From: Vibrio sp. 10N.261.45.E2
Lineage (GTDB): Bacteria; Pseudomonadota; Gammaproteobacteria; Enterobacterales; Vibrionaceae
Length of the DNA stretch: 64,000 bases
Direction: 5' to 3'
Assembly (NCBI RefSeq): GCF_002875705.1
Contig: NZ_MCZZ01000159.1
Span: 1-64,000, forward strand
Under the pieces are notes generated by a model. The model ran no database searches and was not told the origin of the DNA. It worked only from the letters and a program-made list of their open reading frames with translations. The number at the start of each line of letters is the position of its first letter. Position 1 is the first letter of the stretch. Shown piece after piece: positions 45,982-54,270 of the stretch. A program made the translations under genes and the position numbers.

Positions 45982-47976
45982 CTATGTTCTTCGAGATTTA
46001 AGTAACAAGAAGATGAAATAACTGCCACCAATAATGGACACTAACGTGCCTGCTGCAAGTTGTGCTGGGAACACCACTACTTGACCTAACCAATCAGCAA
46101 ACAGCATTAAGGCAGCACCAATTAAAAACGACAAGATGATCTGCTCTCGAACCAAACGAGCACCTACCATTGCGGCGATATGCGGCGCTAGTAAGCCGAC
46201 AAACGCGACTGGCCCCATAGTAGTTGTTACCATCGAACATAAAATTGCAACTATACACAGCAGAGCAATATAGGCGATGTTGATATTCAGCCCTCTTGCA
46301 CTCGCGAACTGACGGCCAGTCGCAATTAACGTTACCCAGCGACTCAACAGTAAAGCAACACCAATGCAAACGGTGATAACGATAGCCAGAATAGTTGCCG
46401 CATCCGGTTCAACACGATACGTAGAACCTGCTAACCAAGCCAATAAAGTGTACTTCCCTTCTCCAACTCGCGTTAAAGAGAATTGCACTAAAGCCTCTAA
46501 CACTGCCGTCAACGAGATGCCGGTCAGAATTAGAATCGACGGAGCAAACTGATGCTTCTTGCCAAGGAACAGCAATAAACAAAGCGCAATCGCAGTGCCC
46601 AAAAAGGCAACCCACGGGCTTAGCGAGTGAATCGAGTATCCCATAAACAAGCTACTGAAAATCAACGCTAAAACCGCACCTGCCGATACGCCAAGGATAT
46701 CAGGACTGGCAAGTGGGTTGTAAACCAACCTTTGTAAAATCACACCAGCCACTGCCAATCCGCCACCAGCGAATATTGCGGTTAACATCCTTGGCCAGCG
46801 AATTGACCACTCAAAAGCGTCTGGAACAATGAAGTAACCCATATCTGAAGAAGGCTGTGACAGTGTGCTTAACGCCAACAAGCTGAAGATCACCGTGCCC
46901 AATAACAAGTAAGCCAAAGGTGAAATAGACTTTGGCCCTTTGGGCATAGAGAAGAACAACTGATCTTGGGCTGACATCTGCTTGCGAGCAATAATGATCA
47001 AAGCTGGAGCACCAATCACCGCGGTTGCTGTACCCGTTGGAATCATATCCAAAGACCATTGAGCCAAAAAGATAGCCAAGCTATCGGTCACACAAAGTAA
47101 TAGCGCACCTAATACGCAGCTTGCGATAAGTTCAGATTTCGCCTTTAAAAAGCCCAAATGTCTCGCGATGTTTGGCGCAATCAAACCAATAAAGCTAATC
47201 ACACCCACCGAAGTAATCGACACAGATACCAACCAAACGCCAATAGCCATTAACACAAAGAAGGTCGTACCGATGTTAAGGCCACGTGCCGCAGCCCCTT
47301 CTGTGCCTATTGAAAGCAGAGTCAAAACTCTTGGAGCCAACAGGAAAATAGCAAAAATCGGCAGCAGCTTAGGCATCAACCACTGTACTTGCTCCCAACC
47401 GTTTTGCCCTAGATCGCCCGCTCCCCATACGAACAAATTTTGTGCGTACTGATCGTTAAGCAGAATAATTGCAGTTGCGAATGCACCTAGCAGTAAGTTA
47501 ACTGCCATGCCCGCCAAAACAATCGGCAAACCGCTCATATTTTTAATGCCAACAATGGAAACGATAAGCCCCATTGCTAATAGTGCACCAGTTAATGCAA
47601 ACCAAACTGAATATTGCGCAACCAACATTGGTGCAACCACATTCAGAACGACAAGACCAAGCCACGCACCAGACGATGTTCCTAACGTAAGCGGAGACAT
47701 CATACGGTTCTGCGTTAGCTGTTGAAACAAGCTACCGATAGTGCCGAGTGTTCCGCCTACCAAGATCGCCATCACTAAGCGAGGTAAGTTGACATAGGCC
47801 AAAGCCATCAGCTCAAACGAATCATCAACCATTCTATTGAACGTAGCAATATTGCTGATCTGAGAGACTTGTTGGAGCAACTCGCCAATAGGACCAAACT
47901 CAGACTGACCTAACCATAAATGAACAAGAGCAGCACAAAACAGCATTGCCCCCATCATCAAACCACTGGATCTCAT
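45982..47976 (-). CDS. fhuB: FhuB-like fused Fe(III)-hydroxamate ABC permease
   Basis: The 664 residues contain two FecCD permease halves, each with about ten helices (G-T-L-G-T-I-G-S-L-F-Q-Q and A-G-V-I-L-Q-R-L mark the equivalent segments). This fused form, about 660 residues, is diagnostic of FhuB, which imports hydroxamate siderophore-iron. Each half has the G-L-I-A-P or G-L-L-A-P-H coupling segment. The ATG shares one base with the fhuD stop (TAATG). Confidence 0.9.
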   Translation of the reverse strand: MRSSGLMMGAMLFCAALVHLWLGQSEFGPIGELLQQVSQISNIATFNRMVDDSFELMALAYVNLPRLVMAILVGGTLGTIGSLFQQLTQNRMMSPLTLGTSSGAWLGLVVLNVVAPMLVAQYSVWFALTGALLAMGLIVSIVGIKNMSGLPIVLAGMAVNLLLGAFATAIILLNDQYAQNLFVWGAGDLGQNGWEQVQWLMPKLLPIFAIFLLAPRVLTLLSIGTEGAAARGLNIGTTFFVLMAIGVWLVSVSITSVGVISFIGLIAPNIARHLGFLKAKSELIASCVLGALLLCVTDSLAIFLAQWSLDMIPTGTATAVIGAPALIIIARKQMSAQDQLFFSMPKGPKSISPLAYLLLGTVIFSLLALSTLSQPSSDMGYFIVPDAFEWSIRWPRMLTAIFAGGGLAVAGVILQRLVYNPLASPDILGVSAGAVLALIFSSLFMGYSIHSLSPWVAFLGTAIALCLLLFLGKKHQFAPSILILTGISLTAVLEALVQFSLTRVGEGKYTLLAWLAGSTYRVEPDAATILAIVITVCIGVALLLSRWVTLIATGRQFASARGLNINIAYIALLCIVAILCSMVTTTMGPVAFVGLLAPHIAAMVGARLVREQIILSFLIGAALMLFADWLGQVVVFPAQLAAGTLVSIIGGSYFIFLLLKSRRT

Positions 47977-48929
47977 TACTGCTCCGCTAGCGTCAACAAC
48001 GATTGCGCCATGGCTTCTGCGTTATACAAAATCGACATTGCACCGCCGTAGCTCCAACTTGCCGCCACTGGGCTAAATTGACCATTGCGTACGAAAGGCA
48101 TGCTCTTCCAAACAGGAGAACGATCTAACTTGTCTTGATATGGGAAAGGTTCAAAGTAAAGCGCAATGCCACCCTTGACGTTCTTAAGTTCAGTCATTCG
48201 TTTTTGACTGATGCCCCACTGACTCGCAGGAAGATCCATCGCGTTTTCAAAACCAAGCTTTTCGAGTGCATATTGTGGAATCGAGTTATCGCCGTAGATA
48301 AACACAGAAGTTGTGCTCGCAAAACGGAAAGAAGTGACTTTCGGCTTGTCGCCCGGATACGCTTTATCTAGTTCAGCTTTTAGAACCGCGATACGTTCAT
48401 CCATCGCAGCCAGTTTATTGTTCGCTTGCTCTTCTTTGCCAAGCAATTGACCTATCTTTTTGAAGTTCTCGATAGCAGCCGCAGCATTGCTGTGTTGTTC
48501 ACTGTACGTTTGGTAGTAAAGCACGGGCGCAATTTCAGACAGACGCTCCTGAAGATCTTTCTGAGGAGAAGCAATAAGAATCACATCAGGGTTTAGCTTC
48601 TTCAAAGCAGAAAAATTGGGCTCAGTTCGAGTGCCAATGTCCGCCACGCCTTTAGGAATCGTCGGTTGAACAACCCAATCGGTATAACCAGCAATATCAG
48701 GCACCGCGACTGGCGTAACGCCGAGTTCGATAACTTGTTCAGCAATGTCCCAGTTCAGCGCTGCGACTCTAACCGGTTGTGCTTCAAGGGTTTTAACGCC
48801 CTCACTGTCTTCAACTTGAAAATTAGCCATCGCATTAAACGATAAAGCGCTCGCTAATGCGGATACCACAAGCTTTGCGTTCAAGTTCTTTGCTTTAGAA
48901 AAATGAAAAGCTATTCGTTGTAAATTCAT
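47976..48929 (-). CDS. fhuD: FhuD-like periplasmic siderophore-binding protein
   Basis: The 317-residue protein has a signal segment (A-S-A-L-S-F-N-A-M-A) and a Peripla_BP_2 domain (V-A-L-N-W-D-I-A-E-Q-V-I-E-L, L-N-P-D-V-I-L-I-A). It delivers ferric hydroxamates to FhuB. The gene follows the receptor gene after an intergenic hairpin and is coupled to fhuB. Confidence 0.85.
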   Translation of the reverse strand: MNLQRIAFHFSKAKNLNAKLVVSALASALSFNAMANFQVEDSEGVKTLEAQPVRVAALNWDIAEQVIELGVTPVAVPDIAGYTDWVVQPTIPKGVADIGTRTEPNFSALKKLNPDVILIASPQKDLQERLSEIAPVLYYQTYSEQHSNAAAAIENFKKIGQLLGKEEQANNKLAAMDERIAVLKAELDKAYPGDKPKVTSFRFASTTSVFIYGDNSIPQYALEKLGFENAMDLPASQWGISQKRMTELKNVKGGIALYFEPFPYQDKLDRSPVWKSMPFVRNGQFSPVAASWSYGGAMSILYNAEAMAQSLLTLAEQ

Positions 48930-48973
48930 GCTGTTGCCTACTCAATCTAAATTCTATATTTCTTCAAACGACA

Positions 48974-48998
48974 AAAGCAGCCCAGTAAAGGCTGCTTT
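48974..48998 (-). terminator. Hairpin between receptor gene and fhuD
   Basis: AAAGCAGCC (48974-48982) pairs with GGCTGCTTT (48990-48998), followed on the minus strand by TTTTG. It is placed 23 bp after the receptor stop, so it may cut fhuD-fhuB expression relative to the receptor. Confidence 0.6.
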
Positions 48999-49020
48999 CA
49001 AGTTGATAACCCTAACCTAG

Positions 49021-51144
49021 TTAGAATTCATAGTTCACGCTTAGCTCTACAGACTGCTCAGCACCGAACCAACAGTTCGATTGGTCGTAACACGCGTAAT
49101 ATTCTTCATTGAAAATATTGTTCACAGCTAGGTTAGCAGTCGCACCAGATAAAGTCTCGCTTGCGGCACCTAAGTCATAACCTACAGATAAATCAACCAC
49201 AGTGTAAGACGGTACTTTGCCTTGTGTATTACTCGCATCCATTTGCATTTCGCCAACGTAACGAGCGCCTGCGCTTAGTCGAGAACCGGCTAGCATCCCT
49301 GTAAATACGTTGTAGTTAGCCCACAAGTTCGCAGTATGTTCAGGTACATAGATTGGCGTAGTGCCCTCTAGACCATTGCTCGTATCTTCTGTTATTTCCA
49401 TATCCACGTAAGTGTAAGCTGCGGCAATATCAAAGTTCTCAGTAGCAAACCAACGACCAGACACTTCAGCACCTTGCGATACCACTTCACCGACTTGAAT
49501 TCTTGGCCCATAAACATTACTAGGGTCAGTCATTAACATGTCTTGCTTAGTGATATGGAAGAGAGAAACCGTTGCTTCTTTCGACATATCATCAGACAGA
49601 TACTTCACACCAATCTCAGCTTGCTGCGCCATTTCAGGATCAAATTCATTACCACTCTTATCAACCCCCGGAGCTGGCTCGAAACTGGTCGCGTAACTCG
49701 CAAATGGAGATAGACCATTATCAAGCTCGTATAAACCACCTAGACGATAAGTAAATTGCTTGTGATCGGATTCATGTGCGTAATAATCACTTTCTGATTT
49801 GTAATGGTCAAAACGCGCACCTGCAATTAGGACAAGAGCATCTAAACGAACTTGGTCCTGAAGGTATAAACCAAGCTGACTTGATGTGGTGTCATCAAGA
49901 TATTCACCGGTTTTAGTCACGTCACTACGATCAAGGAGATCATTGTTAGGGTTCAACGGGTCGAAGCTATTGAAACCACTTCCGTTAGCACTATAAGACG
50001 AGTAATTCACATCTCCATCCATGTTTTGGTAATCAACGCCAACTAACACATTGTGTTCTATCGATCCGGCTTTAATAACACCGCTCAGTTGGTTATCAAT
50101 GACAAAACCTTTAAAGCTCTCGTCCGTTGAGTACAACGCTCGCGATAATTGATTTGGTGTGCTCGGATCATAACTAAGATGGTAGGTATTCTCTTGGTAC
50201 AGAGATGCGTCGGTATAACGAGCATTTTGTAAGAAGGTCCAATTATCATTGAAGTCGTGGTTAATTTTATAACCAACCATCAACACTTCACGTTCAAACT
50301 TGCTCCAGTTCTTATCCCCCATCGAAACCGATGGATCACTCGCTTTCAATACATCCAAAGGCATTGCTGAGTTAATGCCCATTGAAGGATCGTTTTGGTA
50401 GTAAAGGTTGAAATTAATGAGTGTTTTGTCGCTTACTTGCCAATCTACAGAAGGAGCAATTAAATAACGTTCTTCTTCAGCGTTATCAACTTGGCTATCT
50501 TGTTTACGAGCAAGTGCTATTAAACGGTATGAGAAATCGCTGTCACCAAATTGTCCCGTCGTATCAATAGAAGCTTCTTGTAGGTTTCGTGAGCCCGTTG
50601 CAACGCCAACCTTCGTTGACTGTTCAGTTTGTGGCGTTTTAGCGATCATATTCACCATACCGCCCGGTGGCATTGCACCGTACAGCACTGATGTTGGACC
50701 TTTAAAAATCTCAACTTGTTGCATTGCGATAGGATCAATCTGTGGCTGCAAGTTCCAACCATTCAAGAACTGAAGCGAAAGGCCATCGTAGTAGTTAACG
50801 TTGTTGGTGTTAAAACCACGGATAGAGTAAGAATCAAACATGGCTACAGAGCCACCACGGTTTTCAGTTACAACACCAGGTGCATAACGAAGGGCTTGGT
50901 TCAAAGATTGAACACCTCGTTGCTCTAACTGTTCTTCATCAATAACGGTAATACCTTGAGGCGTTTCCTCTGGCTCAAGTGCCGATTTTGTGGCTGTATT
51001 ACGGTAGGCTTTCCCCATAATAGTGACAGTTTCGATGTTCGAGTCTGCCGCTGTAACGGTTTCTTCCGCCAACGCTTGCGCTGAAAACGCAGTGAGCAAC
51101 GCTACTGCCAATGATGAATACTTAAAACGAGTGTGAGTGGTCAT
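49021..51144 (-). CDS. TonB-dependent hydroxamate siderophore receptor
   Basis: The 707-residue protein has a signal peptide (A-Q-A-L-A-E-E), a TonB-box-like segment (E-T-V-T-I-M-G), a plug domain (T-P-Q-G-I-T-V-I, R-G-V-Q-S-L-N-Q-A-L, F-K-G-P-T-S-V-L-Y-G) and a 22-strand barrel ending V-N-Y-E-F. It is of the FhuA/FoxA type, and the neighbouring fhuBCD genes point to a ferrichrome- or ferrioxamine-like substrate. A Fur-like site lies 29 bp upstream of the start. Exact siderophore unknown. Confidence 0.88.
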   Translation of the reverse strand: MTTHTRFKYSSLAVALLTAFSAQALAEETVTAADSNIETVTIMGKAYRNTATKSALEPEETPQGITVIDEEQLEQRGVQSLNQALRYAPGVVTENRGGSVAMFDSYSIRGFNTNNVNYYDGLSLQFLNGWNLQPQIDPIAMQQVEIFKGPTSVLYGAMPPGGMVNMIAKTPQTEQSTKVGVATGSRNLQEASIDTTGQFGDSDFSYRLIALARKQDSQVDNAEEERYLIAPSVDWQVSDKTLINFNLYYQNDPSMGINSAMPLDVLKASDPSVSMGDKNWSKFEREVLMVGYKINHDFNDNWTFLQNARYTDASLYQENTYHLSYDPSTPNQLSRALYSTDESFKGFVIDNQLSGVIKAGSIEHNVLVGVDYQNMDGDVNYSSYSANGSGFNSFDPLNPNNDLLDRSDVTKTGEYLDDTTSSQLGLYLQDQVRLDALVLIAGARFDHYKSESDYYAHESDHKQFTYRLGGLYELDNGLSPFASYATSFEPAPGVDKSGNEFDPEMAQQAEIGVKYLSDDMSKEATVSLFHITKQDMLMTDPSNVYGPRIQVGEVVSQGAEVSGRWFATENFDIAAAYTYVDMEITEDTSNGLEGTTPIYVPEHTANLWANYNVFTGMLAGSRLSAGARYVGEMQMDASNTQGKVPSYTVVDLSVGYDLGAASETLSGATANLAVNNIFNEEYYACYDQSNCWFGAEQSVELSVNYEF

Positions 51145-51172
51145 GATTCCCTCGGTACCAATGCTTAATATA

Positions 51173-51191
51173 AATAATAATAAATCTCATT
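51173..51191. promoter_or_regulatory. Fur-like operator upstream of the receptor
   Basis: The 19 bases AATAATAATAAATCTCATT match 16 of 19 positions of AATGATAATAATTATCATT, by eye. The site lies 29-47 bp upstream of the receptor ATG, where Fur would block the promoter under iron-replete conditions. Confidence 0.5.
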
Positions 51192-51350
51192 TGCATTGTA
51201 TGTATCTAGAGATGGGATAATTAACAATTTGGTGCAAATTAAAAAAGAACTTGGCCTAATTTTAATAAAAACAGGTCAATTGCTGATTAAAAACACAATT
51301 GACCTTATTCAGTGGGAGGTTTTACAGAAAGAGGTTTCGTGGGGATATGA

Positions 51351-52259
51351 TTACGATTTAATAATAGGAACCCAGTATTCCATTTCAGCATCTGATGCAT
51401 GGGCTTGATAGCCAAATGGATACACTTCGAGTTCATAGCCATCGACACCACGATAACCAGAATTCGGCAGCCAGTTAAGCACAAACCAACTCAAGGTATG
51501 TCGCAAGTTTTCAATCGGCCCACAATGTTTAACCACCGCATAAGTTTGCTTAGGGATGGTCAACACCTTCAATTTATCAGAGATAATGCTTGGTAATTGC
51601 GGGATGGAAATTCCGTCGTGAAGCTCAACACCAGCCCAATAGTGGATGTTGGTACCATCGAAACAAGACTGAGTAAGATCAACTACGCCAATAAACTGAA
51701 GCACATTATCATTTGGAATCGTAACTTCCTGTTCCAAGCGAGACCAAAGCTGAGGGACTTTCTCTGCAAAATCTTGTGTTAGTGAAAACAAACCACTGAT
51801 TTCTGATGTCATGCCTTTAACGAGGAAAGACTCTCTTTCGTCAATTCGTACTTCCACAAAGCTGAGTACTCCTTTTTCAGCAGCACTCGTCATATCAGAC
51901 ACTTGTATTGGTTTTCTCAGCCCTACCCTTTTGCCCGCTTTTCGATATAGGCTTGGGCTCGCCCCAAACATCTGCTTGAACGAACGGCTAAAGCTGATTT
52001 CTGAATTGAACCCGAGACCAAGGGCAATGTCGATCACCCGCTCTTTGCCGTCTAGTAAGTACTCTGCTGCTTGGCTTAACTTAAGCTCTCTCACATAGTT
52101 TGCTACGGTCAGCCCGGTTTCAGCTTGAAACACTCTTTGCAGTTGCCAGCGAGACCAACAGCTTTGTTTAGCAACATCTTCTAGCGATAATGTCGAGCTT
52201 AGGTTCGCATGAATATAAGCTAAAACGCGGCTAATACGATCGAATGCAGGTGTATTCAT
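51351..52259 (-). CDS. AraC-family regulator with GyrI-like effector domain
   Basis: The 302-residue protein starts at ATG 52259 (a TTG six bases earlier is possible). The N-terminal half is a double helix-turn-helix (about 8-105, S-F-S-R-S-F-K-Q-M-F-G-A-S-P) and the C-terminal half (about 125-302) is a GyrI/Rob-type ligand domain ending V-Y-P-F-G. This is the opposite domain order to classic AraC. Its place between the receptor and the fhuF/fhuC genes suggests siderophore-responsive control, as AraC-type regulators do in other vibrio siderophore loci. That is inference. Confidence 0.85.
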   Translation of the reverse strand: MNTPAFDRISRVLAYIHANLSSTLSLEDVAKQSCWSRWQLQRVFQAETGLTVANYVRELKLSQAAEYLLDGKERVIDIALGLGFNSEISFSRSFKQMFGASPSLYRKAGKRVGLRKPIQVSDMTSAAEKGVLSFVEVRIDERESFLVKGMTSEISGLFSLTQDFAEKVPQLWSRLEQEVTIPNDNVLQFIGVVDLTQSCFDGTNIHYWAGVELHDGISIPQLPSIISDKLKVLTIPKQTYAVVKHCGPIENLRHTLSWFVLNWLPNSGYRGVDGYELEVYPFGYQAHASDAEMEYWVPIIKS

Positions 52260-52313
52260 ATTCAAGCTTTTATATTCTCTATAGTTGGCAGTGACACATT
52301 AGTTTCACAAATA

Positions 52314-52349
52314 CTTTTATCATTTAAAAAGGCTTTTATCACTTAAAAA
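52314..52349. repeat. 17-bp direct repeat upstream of the AraC gene
   Basis: CTTTTATCATTTAAAAA (52314-52330) recurs with one change at 52333-52349, a 19-bp period. It lies 55-90 bp upstream of the AraC start and could be an AraC-type or autoregulatory site. Confidence 0.45.
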
Positions 52350-52451
52350 AGTACAGCCTATCCACACTTTATAAATATCAAAAACGTTAAAAGCACCGAG
52401 TAGATGCTCCATTTTGTATGGTTATCCTCGATTATGTCCGTTATGATAACG

Positions 52452-52470
52452 CAACTGATTCTCATTTATT
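52452..52470. promoter_or_regulatory. Weak Fur-like site upstream of the FhuF gene
   Basis: The segment contains TGATTCTCATTTATT. Its GATTCTCA half is a good Fur half-site (6 of 7) and the other half is poor. It is 9-27 bp ahead of the ATG. Confidence 0.35.
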
Positions 52471-52478
52471 GATTTAAG

Positions 52479-53237
52479 ATGCTTCCCCAACTGCACAATA
52501 TTATCACTCGTCGGAGAGCACCTTCTCTACATCAGAAAATCTTCGCTTACTCGAAACAAGTCACCCCTTATTTAAGCGGTAGTTACGGTTCTCTCAGCAG
52601 TAAAAGTATCGCTGTAACGAATGATAAGAGCCATATCGAAATCAAGCGCGTTTACGATGGTCTTTCGAAGAATCACTCTGAGGCGGGCAAAGCCTATTGG
52701 TTAACTCGAACATGGGATCTTGTATGCTGGCAACCCATCTATGTTACCTTTGTTTCAATCTATGGCCTTCACTCGCTACCTGATATCAAGAATATTGGTC
52801 AGTTTAGGTATAAAGAGTTCGTGACAGGTTATCGCTTCTTTAACGGTGATCATCAACACGGTTCACCCGAGGAATTGATACCTAAGGCTGGCGAGGCGAT
52901 ACTTGCACTCACTGAGTTTTATCGCAACCAGATAAGTGAGTGGACCCGTATCCGTCCGGGGTTTACCAACCATTTACTTGCGGATCTACTATTAGGTAGT
53001 TTGATCAAATTACAGCAGCATGAGCCAAGCCTAACCAACGATTATATCACTGACCAAGCCAAACTTTGGTTAGATGCATGCAAGTTACCAGATAGTCATT
53101 TAGATAGCCTTAAAATCGACGAGAATACAGGCATGCTTAAACTGATCAGAGTCAGCTGTTGCCTAGTCTATAAGTGCGACTCTGGTAAGTATTGCGACGA
53201 TTGCCCTAGGCACCCTGATAATAAAAAAACCGTTTAA
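52479..53237 (+). CDS. FhuF-like ferric siderophore reductase
   Basis: The 252-residue protein carries the FhuF [2Fe-2S] motif near its C-terminus: C-C, ten residues, then C-D-D-C (in C-C-L-V-Y-K-C-D-S-G-K-Y-C-D-D-C). This is the C-C-x10-C-x2-C arrangement of E. coli FhuF, which reduces ferric hydroxamates in the cytoplasm to free the iron. It is divergent from the AraC gene and upstream of fhuC, matching such a role. No signal peptide. Confidence 0.85.
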   Translation: MLPQLHNIITRRRAPSLHQKIFAYSKQVTPYLSGSYGSLSSKSIAVTNDKSHIEIKRVYDGLSKNHSEAGKAYWLTRTWDLVCWQPIYVTFVSIYGLHSLPDIKNIGQFRYKEFVTGYRFFNGDHQHGSPEELIPKAGEAILALTEFYRNQISEWTRIRPGFTNHLLADLLLGSLIKLQQHEPSLTNDYITDQAKLWLDACKLPDSHLDSLKIDENTGMLKLIRVSCCLVYKCDSGKYCDDCPRHPDNKKTV

Positions 53238-53250
53238 TATCACCATCTAT

Positions 53251-53319
53251 TTTTAGAGACCAGTAAAGCTGCTTTTAGAGACCAATCAGGCTGCTTTTAT
53301 TGAGCAGCTTTATTGGTCT
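53251..53319 (+). promoter_or_regulatory. Repeat/hairpin cluster ahead of fhuC (attenuator-like)
   Basis: Two near-identical 22-bp units (53251-53272, 53273-53294) are followed by an arm (53304-53319) complementary to both. Pairing with unit 1 covers 16 positions with one G-U. Pairing with unit 2 (53279-53294) covers 16 with a C-U mismatch and a G-U. The alternatives are mutually exclusive, resembling an attenuator just upstream of the fhuC RBS. Confidence 0.5.
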
Positions 53320-53334
53320 AAAGACAGGACTGAC

Positions 53335-54120
53335 ATGTTTCAGCTTTCAAACATCAAAATCATTCGTGATCAACGAACTATTCTCTCAATCGAAGACCTT
53401 GCGATTCCGACCAATGAACTGACTGTCGTTCTTGGTCATAATGGCTCAGGTAAATCTACACTCGTTAATTTGCTCTCAGGGCAGATGTCTCCAGATCACG
53501 GCACCGTCGAGTTAGAAAACACTTCTCTTTCTTCGTTCAAAAGCAAAGATCTAGCGAAGAAGATTGCTTATTTACCGCAAAAGCTACCTGCTTCTGCAGG
53601 TTTAACCGTAGAAGAGCTGGTTCGTTTAGGGCGTTTCCCTTGGCGAGGCGCGTTGGGTCGTTGGAATTCTGAAGATAAGTCGATCATTAAACAAGCTATG
53701 GAAAGAACCGGCATTGCTGATTTTTCACAGGCGTTAGCAGATGATTTATCTGGAGGTGAACACCAAAGAGCGTGGGTATCAATGTTACTTGCTCAGCAAT
53801 CTCCGATCTTGATTCTTGATGAACCGACCTCTGCGTTAGATGTTCATCACCAATTTCAGCTTATGGGTTTATTGTCTGAACTCAACAAAAAGGAAAACGT
53901 CGGAGTTATTGTCATTTTGCACGATTTGAACTTGGCTCTGCGCTACGCCACACACATTGTTGCCCTGAAAAAAGGTCAGATTGCATTTGAAGGCAGCGCG
54001 GATAAGTTACTCGATGAACAAGCTTTGTCTGCTTTGTATGAATCCCCTATTCGCCTGATCGATCATCCAGTTCCAGCCAATACCGCAGCAAGTGAGAAGG
54101 TTGCAGTCGTCTGTGAATAG
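53335..54120 (+). CDS. fhuC: FhuC-like siderophore ABC transporter ATPase
   Basis: The 261-residue ATPase has Walker A G-H-N-G-S-G-K-S-T, the Q-loop Y-L-P-Q-K-L-P, signature L-S-G-G-E-H-Q-R-A, Walker B I-L-D-E-P-T-S-A-L-D and the switch H-D-L-N-L-A. This is the FecE/FhuC class. It would power FhuB. It is encoded rightward, opposite to fhuB/fhuD, and ends at an oligonucleotide repeat plus terminator. Confidence 0.88.
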   Translation: MFQLSNIKIIRDQRTILSIEDLAIPTNELTVVLGHNGSGKSTLVNLLSGQMSPDHGTVELENTSLSSFKSKDLAKKIAYLPQKLPASAGLTVEELVRLGRFPWRGALGRWNSEDKSIIKQAMERTGIADFSQALADDLSGGEHQRAWVSMLLAQQSPILILDEPTSALDVHHQFQLMGLLSELNKKENVGVIVILHDLNLALRYATHIVALKKGQIAFEGSADKLLDEQALSALYESPIRLIDHPVPANTAASEKVAVVCE

Positions 54121-54145
54121 TTCAGGCATTTCAGTTTAAGTCCAA

Positions 54146-54194
54146 GCTCTACGCTCTAAGCTCTAAGCTCTAAGCTCTAAGCTCTAAGCTCTAA
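54146..54194. repeat. Heptanucleotide tandem repeat (GCTCTAA)x6
   Basis: Six exact GCTCTAA units fill 54153-54194, preceded by one imperfect unit (GCTCTAC, 54146-54152). It sits 25 bp past the fhuC stop and ahead of the terminator. Such arrays vary in copy number by slippage. Confidence 0.9.
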
Positions 54195-54201
54195 GCATAA
54201 T

Positions 54202-54243
54202 AAAGGCCATTGAAATCAAAAGCTTCAACGGCCTTTTCGTTTT
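54202..54243 (+). terminator. Terminator of fhuC
   Basis: AAAGGCCATTGAA (54202-54214) pairs with 54224-54236 with one A-C mismatch, followed by a T-rich tail (TCGTTTTT). Confidence 0.75.
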
Positions 54244-54270
54244 TCACGCGCTAGCTAAATAACTAAATAA

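Noticed and set aside
51196..51408. 70-codon plus-strand frame between the TonB receptor and AraC genes
   Set aside because: It starts at TTG without an RBS and runs into the opposite AraC gene. The peptide has low-complexity character.
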